Source: SZUA-448 sp964602475
GTDB taxonomy: Bacteria > Bacillota > Clostridia > Lachnospirales > Lachnospiraceae
Reading direction: 5' to 3'
DNA: 64,000 bases
Assembly (NCBI GenBank): GCA_964602475.1
Contig: CAZRRN010000002.1
Coordinates: 34,383 to 98,382 of the forward strand
Position numbers and translations under genes: made by a program. Shown one piece after another: positions 1 through 8,079 of this stretch (positions are counted from its first letter, which is position 1; each line of letters starts with the position of its first letter). The notes under the pieces were generated by a model that saw only the letters and a program-made list of their open reading frames with translations, was not told where the DNA came from and did not search any database.

Positions 1-1
1 A

Positions 2-388
2 ATTGTAACAGAGGTTTACACATATTCGGCAAAAGTTAGAGCAATTATAGATGATACAAGTGCATTAAGCGGAATGTTTCTGAAGTCTTCTGATACCTGT
101 ATCGTTAATGGAAATCTTCAAAGTATGAGTGAAGGCTATATTGATATCAGTATGATTAGTCTGAATGCCGATGTCGAAGAAAACGCAGAGATTGTTACCT
201 CTCATATCAGTGATAAATACCATCAGGGAATTCTTGTTGGATATGCGGTTGATATTGTTACAGATGCAAGTAATATGACAAGAAAAGCAAGGCTGATTCC
301 GGCTGTTGATTTTGAGCATCTTGATACTGTTCTTATCATAACTGAGGTTAAGGTACAGAGCAGTGATAACGATAATATATCGGAGTAG
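2..388 (+). CDS. mreC: Rod shape-determining protein MreC, C-terminal part (5' end outside window)
   Basis: The reading frame is open from base 2 to a TAG at 386-388, giving the last 128 residues. The segment is a beta-rich domain typical of the MreC C-terminus, which lies outside the membrane and links MreB filaments to the elongasome PBP. The identity rests on this pattern and on the following genes mreD and mrdA, the classical order. The GGAG near the stop also serves as ribosome-binding site for mreD. The N-terminal membrane segment and coiled coil are off the window, so completeness cannot be judged. Confidence 0.88.
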   Translation: MVTEVYTYSAKVRAIIDDTSALSGMFLKSSDTCIVNGNLQSMSEGYIDISMISLNADVEENAEIVTSHISDKYHQGILVGYAVDIVTDASNMTRKARLIPAVDFEHLDTVLIITEVKVQSSDNDNISE

Positions 389-394
389 TGATTC

Positions 395-922
395 ATGATG
401 AAACTGATTCGTTTATTAATTATTACAGCAGAACTGATTCTTTGCTACATTTTGCAGAGTTCTGTTTTTCTGTACTTTCCAGTCAATGGAATCATCTCTG
501 ATCTTATGATGATTGTAGTTGTTTCTTCGGCATTTTTATGTGGGAGCAAAACAGGAGCATTTGTAGGTTTTACAGCGGGACTAATCGTTGATATAATGGG
601 TCAGGATGCTATTGGTTTTTGTGCTGCAATATATATGCTTTGTGGTTTTTTGTGCGGATATCTGAATCATATTTATCATCGTGATGACAATGTTACGCCG
701 GTTATATTAACTGGAATTTCAGAACTCGTTTTTCTAAATATTTATTATGTTTTTGAATTTTTGGTCAGAGGAAGAAAAGAGTATTCCTTTTATTTGACGG
801 AAATTATGATACCAAGAATTGTTTTTACAATTTTAACTTCTGTTGTATTGTACAAACTATGCCAGTTAAGTGTTTACTGGACATTTATACTGGAGTCGAA
901 ACATAAAAAGCAGTCAATGTAA
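395..922 (+). CDS. mreD: Rod shape-determining protein MreD
   Basis: This 175-residue, very hydrophobic protein has five or six predicted membrane spans, and its size and place between mreC and mrdA fit MreD. MreD is an integral membrane part of the rod elongation complex with MreC, RodA and PBP2. It starts at ATG 395 (or ATG 398), with GGAG at 382-385 inside the end of mreC. Its stop is 10 bases before the mrdA start, so the genes are probably co-transcribed and coupled. MreD sequences are poorly conserved, so the call leans on topology and context. Confidence 0.87.
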   Translation: MMKLIRLLIITAELILCYILQSSVFLYFPVNGIISDLMMIVVVSSAFLCGSKTGAFVGFTAGLIVDIMGQDAIGFCAAIYMLCGFLCGYLNHIYHRDDNVTPVILTGISELVFLNIYYVFEFLVRGRKEYSFYLTEIMIPRIVFTILTSVVLYKLCQLSVYWTFILESKHKKQSM

Positions 923-932
923 GGATGTTATT

Positions 933-3827
933 ATGATAAAAAATATGATAAATAAAATAAAAGAGGCTGCTGCATCCAGACTGACGGTGATTGTACTGGT
1001 TTTTACTGTAATGTTCATTTGCCTTGTTTATCAGGTATTTACTCTTCAAATACAAGCAGATGCAAGTATAGCAGAGGAAGAAGATTACAAATCTGAGAAG
1101 CTGCGTGATGTGAAAAGTACACGAGGTAATATATACGATGTTAACGGAAAACTGCTTGCCTATAATACAGTTAGTTATTCAATTGTTATGGAAGAGAGTG
1201 GTCTTCTTTCCGGTAACGCCAAGAAAAACGAGATGATATATAAACTGGTTAAGCTTCTTGACCGTTATCATGTTACAATGGATTTTTCGTTTGGTTTGGA
1301 GCTTGATGAAAACGGCGAAATTGTATTTAATGTTTCTGATACAGCCGAGCTTCGATTTAAGAAAAATGCATACGGAAGAAAGTCCATAAGTGATCTGACT
1401 GAGGAAGAATATGCAGCGAGCGCCTTTGATGTTTATTCGTTTATGCGCTATGGCAGCCAGCGTGCGGTTATGTTTCAGATATCAAACGAATATGAGCTTG
1501 AAGATGCTTTGAAAATAATGGCAGTTAGATATACATTGTTTTCTACCGTTTCGGGTACACAGTTTACAATAGCCTCTAATGTAAGTGAAGAGGTGGTTGT
1601 TGCAATAAAGGAAAACAGTGCAGATATTCCCGGAGTAGAAATTAAACAGGTAACTTCAAGAGTATATAATGAAAGTGTATTTTTTGCTCATATAATCGGA
1701 TATACTGGTAGTATTTCGACTGATGAAATCGAAACAATGAATGAACAGATCATTGAAGAGAATAATTTTACTCAAGAAGATCAGAAATCTGAAAAAGGAG
1801 TTTCTCTATTATATAATGCTACCGATGTGATCGGAAAAACGGGAATTGAAAAATCAATGGAACTGATACTTTCCGGAACAAAAGGGACTCAGACTCTTAC
1901 GGTAAACCAAAACAGTAAAATTCTTTCCCAGAAAACCAATACTGATCCGGTTTCCGGTCAGGATATTTATCTGACGATTGATGCAGATCTTCAGAAAGCA
2001 TGTTATTATATTCTTGAAAGAAATCTGGCTGCAGTATTGTTAAGCAAGCTTGTAGATGATTTAGATTACGGAACGAAGGGCGAATCAGCTTCCGATATAT
2101 TAGTACCAATCTATGAGGTGTATTATGCCTTACTTGAAAATCGAATTATTAATGTAGACCATTTCAGTAAAGAAGATGCAACTGAACTTGAGCAGAAGGT
2201 ACTTGGTTATTACAATGAAAAACAGAATTCACTGTTTTATCAGATAAGACAGATACTTGCAGCAGACAGCGGAAAGACCTCTGATACGGTCACAGAGGAA
2301 CTTCAGGAATATTTGAGCTATGTTTATTCAAAAGCATTAAGCATTGGACTACTGAGTTCAGATAAAATTGATACATCGGATTCTGTATACAGGGAATACA
2401 TTGATAATCAGATCAGTATGAGCAAATTTTTTCAATACGCAATCAACAGTCAATGGGTTAATACATCCCTGCTTGGGGATGAAGAGGAGTGGTATAGTAC
2501 TGAGGAATGGTATGATTTATTTTTAGATTATCTTGTTAATGCATTATTAAAAGATGCTACGTTCAAAGATATGATTTATCACTCACTGGTCTTTCAAAAG
2601 ACTTTATCAGGAAAAGAAATATGTCTTTTATTATTTGATCAAAATGTGATAGAATATAATGAAAGCAATATAAGTAAACTGAAGAACGGTAAGATTTCTG
2701 CATTTCAGTTTATGTACGATACGATAGAGAATCTCGAAATAACACCAGGTCAGATTGGGCTTGCTCCCTGCAGCGGCTCTATTGTTATAACAGATGTGAA
2801 TACAGGGGATTTAAAGGCATTGGTGACTTATCCAAGCTACGATAACAACATGCTTGCGAATAAAATTAATTATGAGTATTATTCAACGCTGCTTAATAGT
2901 TCAGCTTATCCGCTTATGAACCGGCCGACAACTCAGACAACAACGACAGGTTCCACATTTAAGCCTCTTTCATCGCTGATCGGACTTGGTGAAGGAGTAA
3001 TTACAACAAGCACAAAGATTGAAGACAAAGGTATTTTCGAAGCAGTTGTTCCTTCTCCAAAATGCTGGCGTTATCCACGTTCTCATGGTACAATCAATCT
3101 TACGGATGCGTTGATGCATTCCTGTAACTATTTCTTTTATGAAGTAGGATATAGGTTGATGAATGACGGAACGGGACGTTATTATGATTCTGTCGGTATT
3201 GCAAAGATACAAAAATATGCTGCAATGTTTGGACTTACAACGAAATCAGGAGTGGAGATTTCCGAAATAACACCGGTTGTTTCAAACAGTGATGCTGTCA
3301 GAACGGCGATTGGATATGGACATTCCTTTGCTCCGATTCATATTTCAAGATATATTACTGCAATTGCGAATGAAGGGATAGTATACAATCTTACCTTGAT
3401 TGATTCAATCAGAGATAATCTAGGAGAAATTATTACACAAAATGAAGCATCAGTATACAACAGAATAACAATGTTTACTGATGCAGAATGGGATGCTGTA
3501 AAATATGGTATGTATAAAGTTGTAAATACCTCTGCAAACTCTTTGGATACTCTCTATGGGAACCTTGGAGTTTCTGTTGCCGGTAAGACGGGAACGGCAC
3601 AGATTAGCAAGTCGGTTCCGAATAATGCATTATTTGTATGTTTTGCACCATATGAGAATCCTGAGATAAGTGTTACGGTTGTATTACCAAACGGATATAA
3701 ATCGGCTAACTCTGCGTATATTGCACGTGAAGTATTGGGACTATATTTTAATAATGAAAATAAAGCAGCGCTGCTTAGTGGAGATATTAAAGCCGGAACA
3801 GTAACATCGATCAATGTATCCGACTAG
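933..3827 (+). CDS. mrdA: Penicillin-binding protein 2 (elongasome D,D-transpeptidase), enlarged
   Basis: Class B PBP that cross-links peptidoglycan during elongation, partner of RodA. I place the start at ATG 933 behind AAGGA 921-925, giving 964 residues; the frame is open further upstream but that overlaps mreD. One N-terminal membrane span lies at about residues 15-36, followed by the dimerisation domain. The transpeptidase motifs are complete: STFK with Ser674 and Lys677, SCN at 730-732, and KTG at 885-887. Roughly 240 extra residues (about 366-608) sit between the TIDADLQ helix and the usual start of the catalytic core, so it is far longer than the 600-700 residues of most PBP2s. Cys711, His718 and Cys731 lie close to the active site and could bind metal, as reported for zinc-binding PBPs of Clostridioides difficile; this last point is inference. 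Confidence 0.93.
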   Translation: MIKNMINKIKEAAASRLTVIVLVFTVMFICLVYQVFTLQIQADASIAEEEDYKSEKLRDVKSTRGNIYDVNGKLLAYNTVSYSIVMEESGLLSGNAKKNEMIYKLVKLLDRYHVTMDFSFGLELDENGEIVFNVSDTAELRFKKNAYGRKSISDLTEEEYAASAFDVYSFMRYGSQRAVMFQISNEYELEDALKIMAVRYTLFSTVSGTQFTIASNVSEEVVVAIKENSADIPGVEIKQVTSRVYNESVFFAHIIGYTGSISTDEIETMNEQIIEENNFTQEDQKSEKGVSLLYNATDVIGKTGIEKSMELILSGTKGTQTLTVNQNSKILSQKTNTDPVSGQDIYLTIDADLQKACYYILERNLAAVLLSKLVDDLDYGTKGESASDILVPIYEVYYALLENRIINVDHFSKEDATELEQKVLGYYNEKQNSLFYQIRQILAADSGKTSDTVTEELQEYLSYVYSKALSIGLLSSDKIDTSDSVYREYIDNQISMSKFFQYAINSQWVNTSLLGDEEEWYSTEEWYDLFLDYLVNALLKDATFKDMIYHSLVFQKTLSGKEICLLLFDQNVIEYNESNISKLKNGKISAFQFMYDTIENLEITPGQIGLAPCSGSIVITDVNTGDLKALVTYPSYDNNMLANKINYEYYSTLLNSSAYPLMNRPTTQTTTTGSTFKPLSSLIGLGEGVITTSTKIEDKGIFEAVVPSPKCWRYPRSHGTINLTDALMHSCNYFFYEVGYRLMNDGTGRYYDSVGIAKIQKYAAMFGLTTKSGVEISEITPVVSNSDAVRTAIGYGHSFAPIHISRYITAIANEGIVYNLTLIDSIRDNLGEIITQNEASVYNRITMFTDAEWDAVKYGMYKVVNTSANSLDTLYGNLGVSVAGKTGTAQISKSVPNNALFVCFAPYENPEISVTVVLPNGYKSANSAYIAREVLGLYFNNENKAALLSGDIKAGTVTSINVSD

Positions 3828-3845
3828 GAATGGAGAAAGAAAACA

Positions 3846-4511
3846 ATGGATAATTCGGTCGTTATAAAAGGAGTCACGCATGGAATTATTGTTGTACTTG
3901 ACCCTGACTTAAATTATGATATATTAAAGGAGAAGATTGCTCAAAAATTCAGTGATTCAGCGAAGTTCCTTGGTCGTGCACAAATGACGTTAAGCTTTGA
4001 AGGGCGTCTACTGACAGACAATGAATGCATAGAACTTCTGGGAATAGTAACAGATAACTGTGAACTAAACATTATCTGTTTAATGCTGAATGATCCGGAA
4101 CAGGACGAGCGATGCCGAAGACGATTGGAAGAAAATCAAAAAGTTTCCGAAAAAACAAACGGACAGTTTTATAAAGGCAATTTACGGTCCGGGCAATCGA
4201 TTGATTTCGAAACAAGCATCGTAGTGATTGGGGATGTAAATCCCGGAGCAAGTGTTACCTCCAAGGGGAATATTGTTATTCTTGGTTCATTAAAAGGAAC
4301 CGTCTTTGCCGGTTCCGGAGGTAATGAGAAAGCATTTGTACTGGCGCTTGATATGTCGCCGGTTCAGATAAGAATTGCAGATATGATAGCAAGGGCACCG
4401 GATAACCCTTTAAAATCAGAAAATAAAGAGACTAAAATTGCATTTCTTGAAGACAGTAATATTTATATTGAACCGGTAAGCAGAAAAGTATTAAGCGAAA
4501 GAGAACTTTAA
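3846..4511 (+). CDS. minC: Septum site-determining protein MinC
   Basis: This 221-residue protein is an inhibitor of FtsZ assembly that MinD brings to the membrane, keeping septa away from the poles. The N-terminal half (about 1-100) is the divergent FtsZ-antagonising domain. The C-terminal half holds the conserved beta-helix signature around GDVNPGASV and GSLKGTVFAG (about residues 130-160), which binds MinD. It starts at ATG 3846 with GGAG about 10 bases upstream. It is followed after 12 bases by minD and then minE, so the full oscillating Min system is encoded. Confidence 0.94.
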   Translation: MDNSVVIKGVTHGIIVVLDPDLNYDILKEKIAQKFSDSAKFLGRAQMTLSFEGRLLTDNECIELLGIVTDNCELNIICLMLNDPEQDERCRRRLEENQKVSEKTNGQFYKGNLRSGQSIDFETSIVVIGDVNPGASVTSKGNIVILGSLKGTVFAGSGGNEKAFVLALDMSPVQIRIADMIARAPDNPLKSENKETKIAFLEDSNIYIEPVSRKVLSEREL

Positions 4512-4523
4512 GGAGGAATAATG

Positions 4524-5306
4524 ATGGGAGAAGTAATTGTAGTAACTTCCGGTAAAGGGGGAGTTGGCAAGACAACAACAACTGCCAATGTAGGAACCGG
4601 ATTGGCCAAACTGGACAAGAAAGTAGTATTAATTGATACAGATATCGGACTTCGTAATCTGGACGTTGTAATGGGGCTTGAAAATCGTATCGTATATAAT
4701 CTTGTTGATGTTATTGAAGCACGCTGCAGAATCAAGCAAGCATTGATTAAAGATAAACGTTATCCGAATCTTTATCTTTTGCCCTCTGCGCAGACCAGAG
4801 ATAAATCCGCAGTTACACCGGAGCAGATGCGAAAGCTTTGTGAGGAATTAAAAAACGAATTTGATTACATACTGATGGATTGTCCTGCCGGAATTGAACA
4901 GGGATTTAAAAATGCAATTGCCGGTGCTGACAGAGCAATTGTTGTTACTACGCCGGAGGTTTCTGCTGTTCGTGATGCTGACCGTATTATAGGGCTGCTT
5001 GAAGCAAACGAGATAGGAAAGACAGAGCTCATAGTTAACCGTATCAGAATGGATCTTGTGAAACGTGGAGATATGATGTCGTCAGATGATGTCGTTGAAA
5101 TACTTGCGGTTGATTTGTTAGGTGTTGTACCTGATGATGAAAATATTGTTATTTCCACAAATCAGGGAGAACCGCTTGTTGGTAATGATTCCATGGCAGG
5201 AAAAGCATATATGAATATTTGCAGAAGAATTGTCGGGGAAGATGTTCCGTTTTTGGATCTTAACGCAAAGCAGGGCTTCTTCAGTAAACTGTTCAAAAAG
5301 AACTAA
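4524..5306 (+). CDS. minD: Septum site-determining ATPase MinD
   Basis: ParA/MinD-type ATPase of 260 residues that binds the membrane in its ATP form, recruits MinC and is released by MinE. The deviant Walker A motif GKGGVGKTT lies at the N-terminus, and the C-terminal amphipathic membrane-targeting helix ends in GFFSKLFKKN. Two ATGs in a row (4521, 4524) follow AAGGAGG; the second has the better spacing and gives the canonical MGEVIVVTSGKGG start. It is the middle gene of minCDE. Confidence 0.97.
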   Translation: MGEVIVVTSGKGGVGKTTTTANVGTGLAKLDKKVVLIDTDIGLRNLDVVMGLENRIVYNLVDVIEARCRIKQALIKDKRYPNLYLLPSAQTRDKSAVTPEQMRKLCEELKNEFDYILMDCPAGIEQGFKNAIAGADRAIVVTTPEVSAVRDADRIIGLLEANEIGKTELIVNRIRMDLVKRGDMMSSDDVVEILAVDLLGVVPDDENIVISTNQGEPLVGNDSMAGKAYMNICRRIVGEDVPFLDLNAKQGFFSKLFKKN

Positions 5307-5326
5307 GCCTGGGGGGAGGATTAAAT

Positions 5327-5575
5327 ATGTTCGGTCTTAAGAAAAAAGCATCCGGTAACGTTGCAAAGGATCGTCTGAAACTGGTTCTTGTTTCGGACAG
5401 AGCAGGATGTTCTCCGGAAGTAATGGAAAAAATGAAAAATGAAATCATTCAGGTTATTTCAAAATACATTGAAGTTGATCTGGAAGGACTTGATTTCAAA
5501 TTTAAAAATGAATCAGATGGCAGCAACGCACTTTGGGCAAGCATCCCGATCAAGAACATGAAACAGAAAAAATAG
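5327..5575 (+). CDS. minE: Cell division topological specificity factor MinE
   Basis: This 82-residue protein stimulates the MinD ATPase and confines MinCD to the poles. It shows the MinE pattern: an N-terminal membrane-binding segment (MFGLKKK), the MinD-contact helix AKDRLKLVLVSDR and a C-terminal topological-specificity domain with a short beta strand. A strong GGGGGAGG site precedes the ATG. MinE implies Min oscillation of the Escherichia coli type, yet DivIVA, the Min anchor in Bacillus, is also encoded at 11030; in Clostridia DivIVA often has other roles. Confidence 0.96.
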   Translation: MFGLKKKASGNVAKDRLKLVLVSDRAGCSPEVMEKMKNEIIQVISKYIEVDLEGLDFKFKNESDGSNALWASIPIKNMKQKK

Positions 5576-5584
5576 GAATTCTTC

Positions 5585-6781
5585 ATGATTAAATTCAGAG
5601 AGTATAATTATAAAAGCTTTTGTCTTTCAATCGTAGCGCTCGTACTGGCATTTGGAGGAGTGGGTATTCTACTGATTCAAAGACTTCAGGATGAAGACGA
5701 ATCGCAGTTTGAAAAACAAGTAATCGGATATGCAGTTGGAATTATAATCATGTTAATTGTTGCAATGATTGATTATCATTTTATTTGTAAATTCTTTATT
5801 CCGCTATATATTCTTAATCTTGGTATGCTTTTATTCTGTAAATTTACGGATATTTCAATGGGACTTCCGATTTATGGAGATAAGCATTACACTGCAAAAC
5901 GATGGATCGAAATATCAGTGGGTGGGAGATCTATCGAATTTATGCCCTCTGAATTATCCAAAATAATTATGATTCTTTTTTTAGCAAAGCTTTTTCAGGT
6001 ATTTTACAGACAGGTAAAAAAGTTTTATGTATTAGTTCTTGCAGCAGGACTTATGGCGGTACCAACCTTTTTAATTTTAATTCAGCCGGATTTGTCAACA
6101 AGCATTGTAATGTTTTCTTTCTTTGCTATTATGGTATTTGCTGCCGGTACAAACTACAAACATTTGATACCGATTATCCTGATTGGTATACCTCTATCTA
6201 TTTTTCTCTTCTGGTATATACAGCAGGATTATCAGGGGTTACTAAATCCATATCAGCAGGGAAGAGTGCTTGCAATTTTAAATCCAACGGAATACGCAGA
6301 TGAGATGTTTCAACAGCAAAACGCAGCACTTGCTATAAAGGAAGGTGGAGTTTTCGGGAAGCTTCTGACCGGTGATATGAGTAAAAGAGCAACAGATTAT
6401 GTTCCTGTAGTAGAAAGTGATTTTATTTTTTCAGCTATTGGAGAAGAGTTTGGGTTCGTAGGCATGGTAATGACAATTTCAGGATATTGTCTGTTTGGTT
6501 TTTTAGGAATAAGAATAGCAAGAAAAGCAAAGGATTATCTTGGAATGATGATCGCTACCGGGATAACATCACTGATTACGGTTCAGGCATTTGTAAATAT
6601 TGGAGTTGTAACTTCGTTGTTACCCAATACAGGAATTCCCTTACCATTTATCAGTTCTGGATTAACTGCTTTATTAAGTAATCTGGTTATTCTTGGAATA
6701 CTATTGAATATCAGCTTACAGCCAAAGCAGGAAAAAGAGAAGGAACCAATCGGTGTAACAGATTTTGGTCTGATACACTAA
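5585..6781 (+). CDS. rodA: SEDS peptidoglycan glycosyltransferase RodA/FtsW family
   Basis: This 398-residue polytopic membrane protein of the SEDS family polymerises lipid II into glycan strands with a class B PBP partner. About ten membrane spans are visible. The conserved loop VESDFIFSAIGEEFGF carries the essential acidic residue of the family, and IPLPFISSGLTALL near the C-terminus is the other hallmark. Because mrdA and mreCD are in the same operon, RodA (elongation) is more likely than FtsW (division). It starts at ATG 5585 with AGGA upstream, nine bases after minE. Confidence 0.9.
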   Translation: MIKFREYNYKSFCLSIVALVLAFGGVGILLIQRLQDEDESQFEKQVIGYAVGIIIMLIVAMIDYHFICKFFIPLYILNLGMLLFCKFTDISMGLPIYGDKHYTAKRWIEISVGGRSIEFMPSELSKIIMILFLAKLFQVFYRQVKKFYVLVLAAGLMAVPTFLILIQPDLSTSIVMFSFFAIMVFAAGTNYKHLIPIILIGIPLSIFLFWYIQQDYQGLLNPYQQGRVLAILNPTEYADEMFQQQNAALAIKEGGVFGKLLTGDMSKRATDYVPVVESDFIFSAIGEEFGFVGMVMTISGYCLFGFLGIRIARKAKDYLGMMIATGITSLITVQAFVNIGVVTSLLPNTGIPLPFISSGLTALLSNLVILGILLNISLQPKQEKEKEPIGVTDFGLIH

Positions 6782-6800
6782 TAAAAATATGGAGGTCAGT

Positions 6801-7199
6801 ATGAATATTGGGTTGATTGCACATGATGCAAAAAAGAAACTAATGCAAAATTTCTGTATTGCATACCGCGGAATTCTTTCAAAACATGATTTATACGCTA
6901 CAGGAACGACAGGAAGATTAATTGAAGAAGTAACCAATCTTGTGATTCATAAGTATCTTGCAGGACATCTTGGCGGTGAACAGCAGCTTGGAGCACAGAT
7001 AGAGCATAATCAGATTGATATGGTTATTTTCTTAAGAGATCCTCTGACTCCGAAATCTCATGAACCGGATGTCAATAATGTAGTACAGCTTTGTGATACA
7101 CATAACATTCCGCTTGCAACTAATCTTGCAACAGCAGAGCTTCTTGTAAAAGCATTAGATCGCGGAGACCTTGACTGGCGTGAATTATACAAAACCTGA
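6801..7199 (+). CDS. mgsA: Methylglyoxal synthase, with Glu in place of the catalytic Asp
   Basis: Methylglyoxal synthase converts dihydroxyacetone phosphate to methylglyoxal and phosphate, a bypass of lower glycolysis. The 132-residue protein keeps the family fold and the motifs IAHDAKKK, LYATGTTG and the HEPDV block with the second active-site Asp. In the GGDQQ motif the catalytic base (Asp71 in E. coli) is Glu60 here (GGEQQ). I chose ATG 6801 because GGAGG lies at 6791-6795; an upstream in-frame ATG at 6789 would put that site inside the gene. It is the last gene of the mre-min-rod operon, a placement seen in other Firmicutes. Confidence 0.9.
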   Translation: MNIGLIAHDAKKKLMQNFCIAYRGILSKHDLYATGTTGRLIEEVTNLVIHKYLAGHLGGEQQLGAQIEHNQIDMVIFLRDPLTPKSHEPDVNNVVQLCDTHNIPLATNLATAELLVKALDRGDLDWRELYKT

Positions 7200-7218
7200 T
7201 TATTCACGGTATATTCAC

Positions 7219-7247
7219 TTGTATTTTTATAGTCGATGTAATATAAT
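7219..7247 (+). promoter_or_regulatory. Sigma-A type promoter for the small P-loop gene
   Basis: TTGTAT at 7219-7224 and TATAAT at 7242-7247 are spaced by 17 bases and lie about 33 bases before the ATG at 7280. This separates the P-loop gene from the mgsA operon. Confidence 0.7.
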
Positions 7248-7279
7248 ATTTTCATGAACAATCAAAGGAGGGGATCACA

Positions 7280-7702
7280 ATGATACAGATTATTGCGGGC
7301 GAAAAAGGAAAAGGAAAGACCAAAATTCTGCTTGATAAAGTGAACACCAGCATGAAAGAAGCAAAGGGCACTATAGTTTACCTTGATAAGAACACGAAGC
7401 ATATGTACGAATTAAATAATAAGATACGTCTGATTAATGTGAAGGATTATTGTATTGATAACGCAAAAGAATTTACTGGTTTTTTATGTGGTTTGATTTC
7501 TCAAGATCATGATCTTGAGAAAATATATCTTGATAGCTTTTTGAATATTGCATGTATTGAAGACAATTCTGAGATTGCTTCTGTTCTGGAAAAAATAGAT
7601 TTAATTTCTGCCAAATTTCATACCGATTTTATTATAAGTATATCGGTTAATGGTAATGAAATTCCTGATAAATTCAAAGAGAATGTAATTGTTGCATTAT
7701 AG
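7280..7702 (+). CDS. Small P-loop protein of unknown function
   Basis: This 140-residue soluble protein begins with a Walker A loop, AGEKGKGKTK (about residues 6-15), after a short beta strand. There is no clear Walker B aspartate pair and no membrane segment. The AAAGGAGGGG site before ATG 7280 is strong and there is a separate promoter, so it is a real, well expressed gene. It is too short for a full kinase or AAA+ ATPase. I do not recognise a characterised family; the location between mgsA and the HlyD-like gene gives no firm clue. A nucleotide-binding role is the only inference I would make. Confidence 0.75.
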   Translation: MIQIIAGEKGKGKTKILLDKVNTSMKEAKGTIVYLDKNTKHMYELNNKIRLINVKDYCIDNAKEFTGFLCGLISQDHDLEKIYLDSFLNIACIEDNSEIASVLEKIDLISAKFHTDFIISISVNGNEIPDKFKENVIVAL

Positions 7703-7728
7703 AATTACATAATGCTGTTTTAAACATA

Positions 7729-7779
7729 AGAAAAGCAAGTATTTCTATGCAAAAATGCATACGCTATGCTTGCTTTTCT
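7729..7779. terminator. Bidirectional terminator between convergent genes
   Basis: The arms AGAAAAGCAAG (7729-7739) and CTTGCTTTTCT (7769-7779) are exact complements, with a smaller ATGC/GCAT hairpin in the loop. The A- and T-rich arm ends make it usable in both directions, for the P-loop gene and for the DUF378 gene. Confidence 0.8.
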
Positions 7780-7790
7780 CATACAGAAGA

Positions 7791-7997
7791 TCAGAATTCT
7801 ACTGTAGATCTGATACGGCCGAAAAAACTGATTGCATAAAGCCCGACAATTCCAACAATAGCAAAAATGATTCGGGACCAGATTGACATTTCACCAAAAA
7901 TAAATTGGACAAGATCAAATTTAAAAAAACCTACCAGTCCCCAGTTGATTGCTCCTATGATGATCAGTACATGTGCAATATAATCAATTATTTTCAT
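7791..7997 (-). CDS. DUF378 family small membrane protein
   Basis: This 68-residue protein has two membrane spans, about residues 5-27 and 38-60. It shows the DUF378 (YuzA-like) pattern with the motif GAINWGLVGFF. The function of the family is unknown. It is alone on the minus strand among plus-strand genes and converges on the P-loop gene across a shared terminator. The start ATG at 7997 is preceded by a purine-rich AAAGGAACGG segment. Confidence 0.85.
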   Translation of the reverse strand: MKIIDYIAHVLIIIGAINWGLVGFFKFDLVQFIFGEMSIWSRIIFAIVGIVGLYAISFFGRIRSTVEF

Positions 7998-8079
7998 AGC
8001 GATGCCCGTTCCTTTCTTTTAGTGATGATAGTAGTATTTCAAACATTCATTTTTTTATGCATTGATTTTGGAGGATGTT

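Noticed and set aside
3554..3814. Open frame on the minus strand inside mrdA, and similar antisense frames elsewhere
   Set aside because: They lie opposite genes with clear domains and have no ribosome-binding site or recognisable protein features.
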